DNA of 64,000 nucleotides from Lachnospiraceae bacterium Phil5 (GTDB lineage: Bacteria > Bacillota > Clostridia > TANB77 > CAG-508): NCBI GenBank assembly GCA_002633185.1, contig NWBM01000002.1, positions 335,640-399,639 of the forward strand, in the 5' to 3' direction. Position 1 is the first letter of the stretch; every line of letters begins with the position of its first letter. Made by a program: the position numbers and the translations under genes. The notes below the pieces were generated by a model. That model was not told where the DNA came from. It saw only the letters and a list, made by a program, of their open reading frames with translations, and ran no database searches. Shown one piece after another: positions 9,890 to 20,533 of this stretch.

Positions 9890-11083
9890 TTAGCCTACGC
9901 TAATCTTGCCATAAACTCCGCCACCACCGGCTTGAATGTCTACATTTCCATTACATGCATTATAAATATTATTTGCAACTTTTGCTCCTACTACACCTTC
10001 AATATCATCTTTAGACATTTTGTGTAAAACATTCATTTCTGTTTCGAAGTTTCCTAATAATTTATCTATTACTTTTGGACCAACTCCTGGTATAAATTGT
10101 AGTGGAATTTGGTATATGTATGGTGGTCTAAAATCTGGACTTTTTGTTGTTGGTTTGTCTTTAATTACTTCTATTCTATCAAAAACCCCCATTGTAATAT
10201 TAGAACTATCGCAATCTGGACATAAAAGAACTGGTGCTGGTCCTTCAATTCTTTTATCACATTTTTCGCAATATGTTCTATGATATTTTCCAAGTTTTGG
10301 ATCTAATCCGTAATTTGCTAAAATCTTTCTTCCATCTTCCCTTTTAATTGCTTTCATAAGCTCTTTAAAGCTGATATCTTCGACTAAAATTTTATTGTAT
10401 TCTCTTGCTATTTTAGGTAGAGAATGTGCATCAGAATTTGTTAAAAATGATTTATTTTCAAGTTCTGATATTTCATCAGCTAAAAATGTATCTGAGCTCA
10501 AACCTAACTCTATTGCTGGAATTCTGCCATATTTCTCTTTAAAAATTCTTTTCATACTTTGTGTACAATTTCCATAATAGCTTTTATGTGGTGTAAATGC
10601 ATGTGCAGGAATTAGAACACCATTGTATTTTTCTACTATATCGATTAATTCGTATCCAGAAATATTTGCTCTTTGTGAGCTTAGAGTAATATTTTTTATA
10701 TGTGTACTCATTTCTTTTGAAAATGCTTTTATATCTTTTAATGTTGGAAAATAACATAAGTTATGAGCACTTCCTGTTTTTCCTTGTTCATTTATTTCAG
10801 ATGTTTCTATTTCGCTTCCTAAAATGATGCAAACCTTATCTTTGTAAATAATTCCACCATCTTTTATTTCATAAGCATCTCCTGTTTTCAAGAAGTTTTC
10901 TATATCTTCTATAACATAAGGAGAAGCACAATCTATTATTCCTACTACATTTATTCCTTTTCTGTCTGCGCATTCCTTAGCTATGTTTGCAAAATTCAAA
11001 GATTTTGCTGCTGTTATTTTAATTGGTTTTCCGTTTTCTGATCTACCTATGTGTACGTGTAAATCTGCGAATATTTCGTTCAT
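9890..11083 (-). CDS. PHP-domain endonuclease Q-like protein
   Basis: FADLHVHIGRS, IPAHAFTPHKSYYG, FLTNSDAHSLPKIAREYN, zinc-finger CEKCDKR...CPDCDS, helix-hairpin-helix-like FIPGVGPKVIDKLL. Confidence 0.85.
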   Translation of the reverse strand: MNEIFADLHVHIGRSENGKPIKITAAKSLNFANIAKECADRKGINVVGIIDCASPYVIEDIENFLKTGDAYEIKDGGIIYKDKVCIILGSEIETSEINEQGKTGSAHNLCYFPTLKDIKAFSKEMSTHIKNITLSSQRANISGYELIDIVEKYNGVLIPAHAFTPHKSYYGNCTQSMKRIFKEKYGRIPAIELGLSSDTFLADEISELENKSFLTNSDAHSLPKIAREYNKILVEDISFKELMKAIKREDGRKILANYGLDPKLGKYHRTYCEKCDKRIEGPAPVLLCPDCDSSNITMGVFDRIEVIKDKPTTKSPDFRPPYIYQIPLQFIPGVGPKVIDKLLGNFETEMNVLHKMSKDDIEGVVGAKVANNIYNACNGNVDIQAGGGGVYGKISVG

Positions 11084-11105
11084 TTTTTTCTCCTTTCTTT
11101 TGTTT

Positions 11106-12348
11106 TTACATAATTACCATATTTCTTGTATAATCCAAATTTGCTATTGAGTCATATTGAAATCCTAATGTATATACATCTGTTGAAAATTTATCTATTT
11201 CTAACATTCTTTTATAAGTTTTATTTGTGTTTGTATCCATGAATTTCTTCAATGATGTAATTACTGGCATTTTAGGATTTTTTTGTGCTATTCCTGAAAG
11301 TAACATTTTTCCTTTACTATTGAAACCCAAAACACGTGCATATGGAACTACTTTTTTGGCTGCTTGTACATCTTTTTTAGTAATTCCAAGTAAAGCAAAT
11401 AATAGTATTCTTTGAATCCTTGTTTGTGTATATCTTTTTGTTTTTACCATATTTATGAAATCATTAATATTATTGCAGAAATTTGCTGCGTTTTTTATGC
11501 TATTTTCTAATCCTTCTGTAACATCTGGTAATTCTGCGATTTCTTCTAATGTCATTTTTCTTAAAGCATAAAAAATTTCTTTTTCAAATTTTGCAATATC
11601 ATATACAACATTTCCAACTTCAAATTCTTTTGTTACTACATCATAAGTTTTTCTTGGTACTACTCTTATTAGTTCACCAAATTCTTTGTTAGCAACTAGT
11701 TTTCGAATTGCTGTTGCACTTGCAAAATCATCAACAATTCTTTGGTCATTGTAATATACTTTTTCTCTTTTAATTGATACTGGGTCAATTTTGCTTTTCA
11801 ATTTTTTCAATGATTTTAAATATTCAATTCCTAAAATATTGTTAGGATTTTTTAGTATATCATTATATCTTTTGTCATCATTTAAATATCTAATTAACGC
11901 TGTTTCTCTTGCTTTTGGATATGATACACCTGTGTTTAATTCAACTTTCAAAATATTAGTATACTCTTTTGGCTCTTCAGCTAAAACTGTTGCTATGTTA
12001 TTTAATGCCGCCATATCTTCAGTTTCCGCTCCAAATGATATTGTATCTACTATTTTTAAGCTATCTAGTAATCTTACAGCTCCGTGACGCAAAATTTTCC
12101 GCACTTGCTACACTATATACTGTAGGTAATTCAAGAACTAAGTCAACTCCGCTTGCAAGAGCCATTTCTGCTTTTTTCCACTTATCAACTATAGAAGTAT
12201 TTCCTCTTTGTGCAAAATTTCCACTCATAACGCAAACTACATATTTACAACCTGTTAATTCTTTTGTCTTTTGTAAATGGTATAAATGCCCATTGTGGAA
12301 TGGGTTATACTCTGCTATAACTCCAAGAACTTCGCTCAAAATTTTCAC
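11106..12348 (-). CDS. tmcAL: tRNA(Met) cytidine acetate ligase, interrupted by +1 shift at CGG
   Basis: ORFs 12061-12348 ([13 protein letters not shown]) and 11106-12104 ([23 protein letters not shown]) join as ...[13 protein letters not shown] if one C is skipped. Confidence 0.9.
12082..12084 (-). other. +1 frameshift site: TCA C GGA (Ser-Gly)
   Basis: gcg tca [c] gga gct gta restores A-S-G-A-V; zero frame meets TAG 7 codons after CGG. Confidence 0.85.
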
Positions 12349-12438
12349 TTCCTTTTTGTATTGTGTTTTGATAACTTTACTGGTATAATATCATAAATGA
12401 ATGAAAAGTGCAATAAAATTTTGAAAGGGATGAGTTTT

Positions 12439-12873
12439 ATGGAAGAAGTTGTTATTTATACTGATGGAGCATGTTCTGGGAATCCAGGTCCTGGTGGTTG
12501 GGGTTCTATTTTGATGTATAAAGGAAATAAAAAAGAAATATCTGGTGGCTCAAAAGAAACTACAAATAATGTTATGGAAATGACTGCTGTTATTGAGGCT
12601 TTAAAGCTTTTGAAGTTTCCATGTGATGTTAAATTATATAGTGACAGTGCTTATGTTGTAAATTGCTTTAATCAAGGATGGATTTATAACTGGATTAAAA
12701 AAGGCTGGAAAACTGCTGGTAATGACCCTGTTAAAAATAAAGAATTATGGCAAGAATTGTATGAGCTTACTAAGATTCATAAAGTTACTTTTATTAAAGT
12801 TAAAGGTCATAGTGATAACGAGTTTAATAATAGATGTGATGAACTTGCAAGAAATGCTATTGATAATATTTAA
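12439..12873 (+). CDS. rnhA: Ribonuclease HI
   Basis: [50 protein letters not shown]. Confidence 0.97.
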   Translation: MEEVVIYTDGACSGNPGPGGWGSILMYKGNKKEISGGSKETTNNVMEMTAVIEALKLLKFPCDVKLYSDSAYVVNCFNQGWIYNWIKKGWKTAGNDPVKNKELWQELYELTKIHKVTFIKVKGHSDNEFNNRCDELARNAIDNI

Positions 12874-12883
12874 CATTTAAGCC

Positions 12884-12918
12884 AAAAAGAATGCTGTTAT
12901 TTAAAACAGCATTCTTTT
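12884..12918. terminator. Bidirectional terminator hairpin
   Basis: aaaaagaatgctgtt-atttaa-aacagcattcttttt. Confidence 0.9.
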
Positions 12919-12925
12919 TTGTTTT

Positions 12926-13753
12926 TCATAATTGACTTTGAAGCTCTGTTGCTTCTTGATTTTGAGAGTCTGAATACTCTTGAGACTTCATAAGTTCTTC
13001 AAAAGCTCTTTCAGAATCATCTTGGTTGTGCATTGGTAAGCCCTCTAAAGAATGTCCTGCCTCCACAAATGAAGCAAATGAATTTACCTGTGTTTCGAAC
13101 TGAGTATTAACCTCAATCTCTGCAATTTTTTTCTTACCAGCATCAATTTCGTCTTGGTCAGACTCAGCTTTTTCAATCAATTCAAGAAAAATCTCACATG
13201 AATGTCTCATTTGCAGAACTGCATTATCTCTTTCAGAGTTTTCCTTAACATCAAATGTTTTAATATATTTTTTGTTTGTTTCGACAAACTCAGGTAACAC
13301 CGAAGAAAACACGAATTTAACGGTTTCTGCCACTTCGGAACTACCGCTACATTTGTTTAAAAGTTTTTTAAGCTTTTCAATTACTTCGCTTACTCTGTCA
13401 TAGGCAAAAATTGGTGCATGATTTTGCTGTTCTTCAAGTCCCTCCAAAATGTCTTCAGCTTTACGCATTATTTTTTCTTTAGGTCTTTTAGAAATCAGAT
13501 TGTAGGTATGAAAACCTCTTACTCCAAGGAGAGCCGCGTAAAATGGATACACGAATCTACCCACATATTTACCCCAGCTTTCCGTCTTACTAGAAACAAG
13601 AATCCATAAAACCATTAAAGCAATTGTAATTGTGTCATGAATAAGGTAGTACCAAATTTTCCTTCTCTTTTTTTTACATAGGTCTTTGCCAAACGTAAAT
13701 GTGACATCCCAAATTGTCAAAGCATAAATCCAGCTTATAAGAGCCTGAAACAT
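12926..13753 (-). CDS. Orphan membrane-anchored hypothetical protein, atypical codon usage
   Basis: Single ORF, N-terminal TM segments and Glu-rich coiled-coil C-terminus; codon usage unlike neighbours. Confidence 0.75.
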   Translation of the reverse strand: MFQALISWIYALTIWDVTFTFGKDLCKKKRRKIWYYLIHDTITIALMVLWILVSSKTESWGKYVGRFVYPFYAALLGVRGFHTYNLISKRPKEKIMRKAEDILEGLEEQQNHAPIFAYDRVSEVIEKLKKLLNKCSGSSEVAETVKFVFSSVLPEFVETNKKYIKTFDVKENSERDNAVLQMRHSCEIFLELIEKAESDQDEIDAGKKKIAEIEVNTQFETQVNSFASFVEAGHSLEGLPMHNQDDSERAFEELMKSQEYSDSQNQEATELQSQL

Positions 13754-13825
13754 ACATAACCATCCTCTCTAAATTATTAAAAGCGGATTACGGATAAAAG
13801 ACCGACCTCGGTCTAAACAGAATGA

Positions 13826-13854
13826 ATTTTATCATAATTTATCTTAAAAGTCAA
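13826..13854 (-). promoter_or_regulatory. Promoter TTGACT-N17-TAAAAT for the 12926-13753 gene
   Basis: Minus: ttgacttttaagataaattatgataaaat; followed by AGACCG-aggt-CGGTCT hairpin in the leader. Confidence 0.65.
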
Positions 13855-13880
13855 TTCCATCATGCTTTTAAGCAATAAAC

Positions 13881-13916
13881 AACAGGTTATTACAATTAAT
13901 TTTACAACAACCTGTT
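13881..13916 (-). terminator. Terminator hairpin downstream of the AI-2E transporter-like gene
   Basis: aacaggtt ... aacctgtt with flanking A/T tracts. Confidence 0.6.
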
Positions 13917-13930
13917 CTTTTCTTATTTTT

Positions 13931-15025
13931 TTATTCCATTTCAAAGAATGATTTTAATACACCTTTTTTCAATAATTCATTAAACACATTTAATAAAATT
14001 AAACATACAATTGGACCTACCATTAATCCAAATACACCTATTAATTTAAAGCCTGTGTACATTGCAGCTAGTGTGATTAATGGGTGCATTCCTATTTGTT
14101 TACTTACCATGTGTGGTTCCATTAGTTGTCTTATTATTGCCCATACTCCCCATAAGCATATTACTGCTATTGCTAATGGGATATTTCCTGTGAAACCTAG
14201 GTATATTGCCCATGGTATCATTACTGAACCAGCTCCAAATATTGGTAGTAAATCTATAAATCCTATAAGTACTGCCATTAATATTGTGTATTTTACACCT
14301 AGTCCGCAAACATCAAATATTATAAGTCCTATTAATACCCACATAAAGCATATAAATGATAGTTTTGCTTCTGCTTTTATGTAGCTCCATGTAACTCCAC
14401 ATACATCTGTATATACTTCTTTAGTCTTATCTATCCATTTTTTAGGAACTTGGCTAGATATTTTGTCTAACACTAATTGTCTGTCAAAACATGTGAATAT
14501 TGTTGCTAAAATAGTTATTATTATATATGTAATCATTGTTGGTAATGAACTTACTGTTGTTATAATGTTTCCACCTATTCCTGTTGCTATTCTGTTTGCA
14601 CCATCAATTAATCCTTGAATTGCCTTTTTAACTAATTCTGCAATTTCATTTGGTAGTGGTGAATTTCCATTTTGAATATCATTAACATATCCAACACAAT
14701 AATTATATAATTCTCTATATGAGTCATTCGAATTTGCAATTAAGTTTTTACATTCTTCCACAAGCTTTGTTACACCTAGTGTTATTAATAGACTAAGTAT
14801 TCCAAAAACAAGTAATAATGATATAATTGCAGCTACTTTTCTATTAATTTTCAATTTTTTATTTAAGAATTTTACAACTGGTTCTACAATTGATGCAATA
14901 AGTAATGCTATTATGAACGGAATATAAAACATTGCTAATTTATATAATAAAAATATTCCTAGTAAAACAACAATTACTACTGCTATTTTTATTCCTATTT
15001 TTTTATAATAATTATTTTTATCCAT
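13931..15025 (-). CDS. AI-2E family transporter / YtvI-like permease
   Basis: Multi-TM; DLLPIFGAGSVMIPWAIYLGFTGN motif. Confidence 0.85.
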   Translation of the reverse strand: MDKNNYYKKIGIKIAVVIVVLLGIFLLYKLAMFYIPFIIALLIASIVEPVVKFLNKKLKINRKVAAIISLLLVFGILSLLITLGVTKLVEECKNLIANSNDSYRELYNYCVGYVNDIQNGNSPLPNEIAELVKKAIQGLIDGANRIATGIGGNIITTVSSLPTMITYIIITILATIFTCFDRQLVLDKISSQVPKKWIDKTKEVYTDVCGVTWSYIKAEAKLSFICFMWVLIGLIIFDVCGLGVKYTILMAVLIGFIDLLPIFGAGSVMIPWAIYLGFTGNIPLAIAVICLWGVWAIIRQLMEPHMVSKQIGMHPLITLAAMYTGFKLIGVFGLMVGPIVCLILLNVFNELLKKGVLKSFFEME

Positions 15026-15043
15026 ATTAATACCCTTCTTTTT

Positions 15044-17644
15044 TTATTCAGTTCTTAATGCTACAACTGGATCTTTTTTACTTGCCATTTTTGATGGAAT
15101 TAATCCTGCAATTACAGTTAATACAACACTAATAATTACTAAAGCAATTCCTCCACCAACTGGTAATGCAGCAATATTTGGAACTTTTGTTATTGCTTTT
15201 ATTATAATGTTTATAGGTATACATAGTAATAATGTAACTCCAATTCCAATTGCACCTGCTACTAAACCTATTATTAAAGTTTCAGCATTGAACACTCTTG
15301 AAATATCTTTCTTAGAAGCTCCAATAGATCTTAAAATACCTATTTCTTTTGTTCTTTCTAGAACTGATATATATGTTATAATTCCAATCATTATTGATGA
15401 TACTACTAATGAAATAGATACAAATGCTATTAATACATAACTAATGATGTTTACTATTGTTGTAACAGAACTCATCATCATTCCTACCACGTCTGAATAT
15501 TCTATAACATTTTCTTCTTTTCCATCGTTTCTTTGCATTTGATTATAATCATCAATTGCCTTAGATATTTTTTCTTTTGATTCAAAATTCTTTGGATAAA
15601 TATTTATTTGTGCTGGTTTATCTAAGTCTACTGAACCAAGTTTTTTCATTACAGATTTATATGATGCATCCATATTTCCTGTAAAGCTTGACATTAATGA
15701 CATTATTTCTTCTTGACTCATGTTTTGCATTTTTTGCATTTGTTCTGCAGATATCATTCCTGTATTCATTGAATATAAGTCTTTTTCACTCATAAAGTTT
15801 AATCCTGTTAATACGTTTTTGCTAGGATTTGATTTTTGTTCTTTTACTATTTCAGAATCATTTATTTTGTTGATTACATATTCTGTAAGATCTTTTGTGT
15901 ATAGTATTAATCCTGATGTATCTGAAACAACAGATTCTGCTTTAGGTTTCATTATTCCAACTATTTTTATTGTTTCTGCTCCATTAATTTTCTTTATCAT
16001 ATATGCTGTATCTTTAGATTTATCAACCCAAATTCCACTGTTTGATTTTTCATAATAATCTGTATTCAAAATAAGTTTGTACTCTAAATTTAATAACTCA
16101 TCATATGTGAACGCTTTTGAATCTTTCTTCTCAAAACTCTTTCCGTTTTTAATGCTTTTCATCATATCTTTTAATTCTTTTTGATCATATAATCCTAGAG
16201 AATATAAAGTATAGTCACTAATTTCATTGTTCTCATCAACTAATAAAACGACCTCATTATATTTTTCAGGTAGCTTTCCTGCTATAACATCATATTGTGA
16301 ATTTATCAATTCCTTATTATCCATCATTTCAGACCATACATCTGTTGTTGACATACTTGAAAATGAAAATAATGCGCTACTTTCTGCTTCCGCTTCTGAT
16401 TGTCCAAAACCAATATTATCCATTACAGTACTTGGATTTACTTGTACCACACCATTTTCAGTATCTGGTCTGTATAAATTCAAATTCAAATTATAACTAT
16501 ATTGAACTGCATTTGCATTATCTTTAATTGTAGAATTTTCATTTTCTATATATTTCCTAAAAGACTCTAAATTGTTAGTTTTCATCTTAGTAGATATTGT
16601 ACTTAACATATTTCCCATTATGTTTTTTGAATGAATTTGATTATCATTATGTGGCTGTTTGTTGTTATTTTCTTCCATCATCGCTGTCATCATATTTCCT
16701 AAATCAACAGATTCTTCTTGTATTGAAATTGGATATGATGAAAGTGTGTCTTCTTCTACTTTATCTATATATCTTTGCACACCATTTGATAATGATAAAA
16801 TCATTGCAATTCCTATTATTCCTATACTTCCTGCGAATGACGTTAAAAATGTTCTTCCTTTTTTTGTCATTAAGTTGTTTAAACTTAGTGAAATTGCTGT
16901 AAAAAAGCTCATTGATTTCTTTGCTTTGTTTTCTTTGCCATTTGAATCATTTTTTACTTCTTCATCTTTGTATGGATTTGAATCATCAACTATTTTTCCA
17001 TCTAATATTTTTACAATTCTTGATGAATATTTTTCAGCTAATTCTGGGTTATGTGTTACCATTATAATTAATTTTTCTTTAGATATTTCTTTTAATATCT
17101 CCATAACTTGAACACTTGTGGCTGTGTCTAATGCACCTGTAGGTTCATCTGCAAGAATTATCTCAGGGTCATTTACCAATGCTCTTGCAATAGCAACTCT
17201 TTGCATTTGACCTCCAGATAATTGATTTGGTTTCTTATGTATTTGATCTTTTAGCCCTACTTTTTCTAATGCTTTTATTGCTCTTTGTTTTCTCTCTTTT
17301 TTAGATACTCCAGAAAGAGTTAACGCAAGTTCAACATTGGCTAGAACAGTTTGATGTGGAATTAAGTTATAGCTTTGGAATACAAAACCAATAGCATAGT
17401 TTCTGTATGCATCCCAATCTTTATCTTTAAATTTTTTTGTTGATTTTCCATTTATTATTAAGTCTCCAGTTGTGTATCTGTCTAATCCTCCAATTATATT
17501 TAGCAATGTAGTTTTTCCACAACCACTTTGTCCTAAAACAGATACAAATTCGTTTTTTCTAAAATTCAAATCTATTCCTTTAAGTGCTTGCACTTTCATA
17601 TCTCCTGAAGCATAGTCTTTTGTTATATTTTTTAGTTCTAACAC
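15044..17644 (-). CDS. ABC transporter, fused ATPase-permease (MacB/FtsX type)
   Basis: Walker A GQSGCGKTTLLN, LSGGQMQRVAIARAL, C-terminal FtsX domain LERTKEIGILRSIGASKKDI. Confidence 0.93.
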   Translation of the reverse strand: MLELKNITKDYASGDMKVQALKGIDLNFRKNEFVSVLGQSGCGKTTLLNIIGGLDRYTTGDLIINGKSTKKFKDKDWDAYRNYAIGFVFQSYNLIPHQTVLANVELALTLSGVSKKERKQRAIKALEKVGLKDQIHKKPNQLSGGQMQRVAIARALVNDPEIILADEPTGALDTATSVQVMEILKEISKEKLIIMVTHNPELAEKYSSRIVKILDGKIVDDSNPYKDEEVKNDSNGKENKAKKSMSFFTAISLSLNNLMTKKGRTFLTSFAGSIGIIGIAMILSLSNGVQRYIDKVEEDTLSSYPISIQEESVDLGNMMTAMMEENNNKQPHNDNQIHSKNIMGNMLSTISTKMKTNNLESFRKYIENENSTIKDNANAVQYSYNLNLNLYRPDTENGVVQVNPSTVMDNIGFGQSEAEAESSALFSFSSMSTTDVWSEMMDNKELINSQYDVIAGKLPEKYNEVVLLVDENNEISDYTLYSLGLYDQKELKDMMKSIKNGKSFEKKDSKAFTYDELLNLEYKLILNTDYYEKSNSGIWVDKSKDTAYMIKKINGAETIKIVGIMKPKAESVVSDTSGLILYTKDLTEYVINKINDSEIVKEQKSNPSKNVLTGLNFMSEKDLYSMNTGMISAEQMQKMQNMSQEEIMSLMSSFTGNMDASYKSVMKKLGSVDLDKPAQINIYPKNFESKEKISKAIDDYNQMQRNDGKEENVIEYSDVVGMMMSSVTTIVNIISYVLIAFVSISLVVSSIMIGIITYISVLERTKEIGILRSIGASKKDISRVFNAETLIIGLVAGAIGIGVTLLLCIPINIIIKAITKVPNIAALPVGGGIALVIISVVLTVIAGLIPSKMASKKDPVVALRTE

Positions 17645-17716
17645 TTTTATTTATCCTCCTTATTTTTCTATAATTACTGATAAATATTTTACAATTTTTG
17701 CCATATAAAGTCAATA

Positions 17717-17755
17717 GATTTTTTGGGACACCTCCAAAAAATCTCCCAAAAAATC
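17717..17755 (-). terminator. Palindromic repeat, TTTTTGGGACACCTCC family
   Basis: gattttttggga-cacctccaaaaaatc-tcccaaaaaatc; near-identical to 5381-5417. Confidence 0.6.
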
Positions 17756-17837
17756 CACCAAAATTTGCGAGAAAAAAATAGGAATAAATAACTTCTTTAA
17801 GTCATTTACTCCTATTTATATTTTACTAATAAAAATT

Positions 17838-19589
17838 TTATTTTTTACTCTTAGTACCCAGGATTTTTTCGAATTCTTTAAATCTCTTAATTTTTTGAGT
17901 TGTTGTTTTCTCTAATGGCTCTGTTGTTATTATTAGTTCTTTTAATCTTTTAAATGCTGGTAATTGTTTGTTTATTTCTTTTATTTCTTCCCATATTAGT
18001 TGTTCATATTCTTTTTCTGTTTTGTCACCATATATGTCTTTTATAACTTGTTCATCATAAACTACTTTTACCCCTAGGTTTATTTCATTTTTTGCATTTG
18101 GTCTTGGGAAAATAATACTTTCTTGAACATATGGAAGTTTGTTTACTAATGTTTCTATATCTACAGGATAAACATTTTCGCCATTTTTTAGAACTATTAC
18201 TTCTTTCTTTCTTCCTGTAATATATAGTAATCCATCTTCGTCGAAGTAACCTAAATCTCCTGTGTAGAACCATCCATCTTTTAGCACTTCTTTTGTTGCC
18301 TCTTCATTTTCGTAATATCCAAGCATTATGTTTGGTCCTTTTGCAATTACTTCTCCTACTCCCTCTTCATCTTTATCAACAACATCTAATTCTACTAACC
18401 ATGGTGCTATTCCAACACTTCCTGGTCTTTTTAGCTTATCTGTTTCTGCTGCAATAACAGGTGATGTTTCTGTTAATCCATATCCCTGTATTGTTGCAAT
18501 ACCAAATCTGTTATATCCATCGATTACCTCTTTGCTCATAGATGCAGCTCCAAAGTACATTACACGTACTTTTCCACCTAATTGGTCTAATACAGACTTG
18601 AATACTTTTCTTCTAATATCAATGTGCAATTTCTTATATAAGAAATTAGATATTTTCGTCATCTTCTCAACTAATTTTGTTTTTCCAGCTTTGTCTACAC
18701 CATTCATAATTTTTTTGTACATTGTTTCAAGTACTAATGGTACTGCAACAAAAACACTTACTTGATATTCTTGTAGATTTTTTTGTATGTATTTTAATCC
18801 GTCGCAAAATGCTACTGTAACACCACTATAGAAACCAAATAAGAATGTTATTGTACATTCAAATGTATGGTGTAATGGTAAAAATGAAAGTAATACATCT
18901 GTTGGATACATTTTAGCAAGTTTTGCAATACCCATTATATTATAACAAATATTTTTTTGAGATAACATTACTCCTTTTGGTTGTGCTGTTGTTCCTGATG
19001 TAAATAATAAAACACTCATTTTTTCATTATCTATTTCGATTTTACTATATGAATCATTTCCTTCGCTTATAAGCTTTTGTCCTTGTTCAACTAGTTGTTT
19101 ATAAGATAACACACCATTTTTTTCACTTTCTAAGTCCATATTTATAAATACTTTTAAGTTTTCATTTTCTCCTGATTCTTTGATTCTGTTAAATATATCA
19201 GCATATTTCTTTTCATAAATAACTGCATCAGCTTTACTTCTTGCTATTAAATTTTTAATTTCACCTTCTGGTAACATTTTGTCTAATGGAACTGCAACCA
19301 TGTTTGAAGTAGTTATTGCTAAATAACTAACACACCATTCATATCTGTTGTTAGCAATAATTACTACTTTCTTGTTTTCTAATCCAAGATTTAAAAGAGA
19401 TGTTGCCAATCCTTCTATTTCTTTATTTATATCTGAATATGTTTTTTCAACTATTGTTTCATTTTCTTTTCCAAGATTTTCTTTGAATTTATATGCTACA
19501 TTATTTGGATACTTCTCAACTGTTTTGTCAACCATATCTCTAAAGTTATTGATTGTATGTACTTCATATAACTCATTACTTATTTTCAT
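17838..19589 (-). CDS. AMP-dependent synthetase / long-chain acyl-CoA synthetase
   Basis: LLFTSGTTAQPKGVMLSQKN, GYGLTETSPVIA, GWFYTGDLGYFDEDGLLYITGRKKE. Confidence 0.95.
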   Translation of the reverse strand: MKISNELYEVHTINNFRDMVDKTVEKYPNNVAYKFKENLGKENETIVEKTYSDINKEIEGLATSLLNLGLENKKVVIIANNRYEWCVSYLAITTSNMVAVPLDKMLPEGEIKNLIARSKADAVIYEKKYADIFNRIKESGENENLKVFINMDLESEKNGVLSYKQLVEQGQKLISEGNDSYSKIEIDNEKMSVLLFTSGTTAQPKGVMLSQKNICYNIMGIAKLAKMYPTDVLLSFLPLHHTFECTITFLFGFYSGVTVAFCDGLKYIQKNLQEYQVSVFVAVPLVLETMYKKIMNGVDKAGKTKLVEKMTKISNFLYKKLHIDIRRKVFKSVLDQLGGKVRVMYFGAASMSKEVIDGYNRFGIATIQGYGLTETSPVIAAETDKLKRPGSVGIAPWLVELDVVDKDEEGVGEVIAKGPNIMLGYYENEEATKEVLKDGWFYTGDLGYFDEDGLLYITGRKKEVIVLKNGENVYPVDIETLVNKLPYVQESIIFPRPNAKNEINLGVKVVYDEQVIKDIYGDKTEKEYEQLIWEEIKEINKQLPAFKRLKELIITTEPLEKTTTQKIKRFKEFEKILGTKSKK

Positions 19590-19755
19590 TTTGTGTCCTC
19601 CCTATAATTACACTTTTTTAGTAAGCTAATTATATAATTGCTAAGCCTAAAAATCAATAACTAGCATTATATTAAATTTCGTGTAACCGGAACACCTTTA
19701 TATATCTAGATTTTTTCGATTAGTCTATACAGTCGGTAATTATTAAATTTGCATT

Positions 19756-20454
19756 TTACTCCTCTATTTCCTTTGATAATTTGTTAATTGCTTTTGTTTC
19801 AATTCTTGAGACATAACTACGCGATATACCAAGCATTTTAGCTATTTGATTTTGTGTTCGCGGCTTTTTTCCGTCTAAGCCAAATCTCATTTCTATTATT
19901 AATTTTTCTCTGTCTTTCAAAACCTCTTTCATCTTTTCATATAATTTTTTTATTTTAAATTTTAAATCAACTTCATCTTCAATGCTTTTTTCATTATTCT
20001 CTAATACTTCTTGTAACGAAACTGTATTGTCATCTTTGTCTTTTCCTATAGTGTCTTCTAAATATACTTCAGCATTTAGTTTTTTTATTGAACGTAAATG
20101 CATAAGAATTTCATTTTCTATACATCTAGAAACATAAGTAGCAAGACGAACCCCTTTATCCATATTAAAACTTTTGATTCCTTTTATTAATCCTATTGTA
20201 CCTATGGATATTAGATCATCTTGCTCTATATTTGAAGTATTATACTTTTTACACACATGTGCTACTAGTCTTAAATTGCGCTCAATTAATATATTTCTTG
20301 CTTCTTCGTCACCTTGTCTATATTTTTCCAAATACATTTTTTCTTCTTCCGAAGTTAGTGGTTCAGGGAATAAATTATTGTTTGAAATATATCCTACCAC
20401 AAAAACTGCACTTTTTAAAAATGCCAAGAAACCAGACATACAAAGAGTTAACAT
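19756..20454 (-). CDS. sigK: RNA polymerase sporulation sigma factor, SigK-like
   Basis: RNLRLVAHVCKKY, DDLISIGTIGLIKGI, region 4 RTQNQIAKMLGISRSYVSRIETKA; hydrophobic N-terminus as in pro-SigK; uninterrupted. Confidence 0.88.
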   Translation of the reverse strand: MLTLCMSGFLAFLKSAVFVVGYISNNNLFPEPLTSEEEKMYLEKYRQGDEEARNILIERNLRLVAHVCKKYNTSNIEQDDLISIGTIGLIKGIKSFNMDKGVRLATYVSRCIENEILMHLRSIKKLNAEVYLEDTIGKDKDDNTVSLQEVLENNEKSIEDEVDLKFKIKKLYEKMKEVLKDREKLIIEMRFGLDGKKPRTQNQIAKMLGISRSYVSRIETKAINKLSKEIEE

Positions 20455-20533
20455 ATATTTACCTCCAATTAAATCTATATTAAATATATGCTAATAATTT
20501 GTTTTTGTGCTTGTAATGCTTGGTTATAAATTA

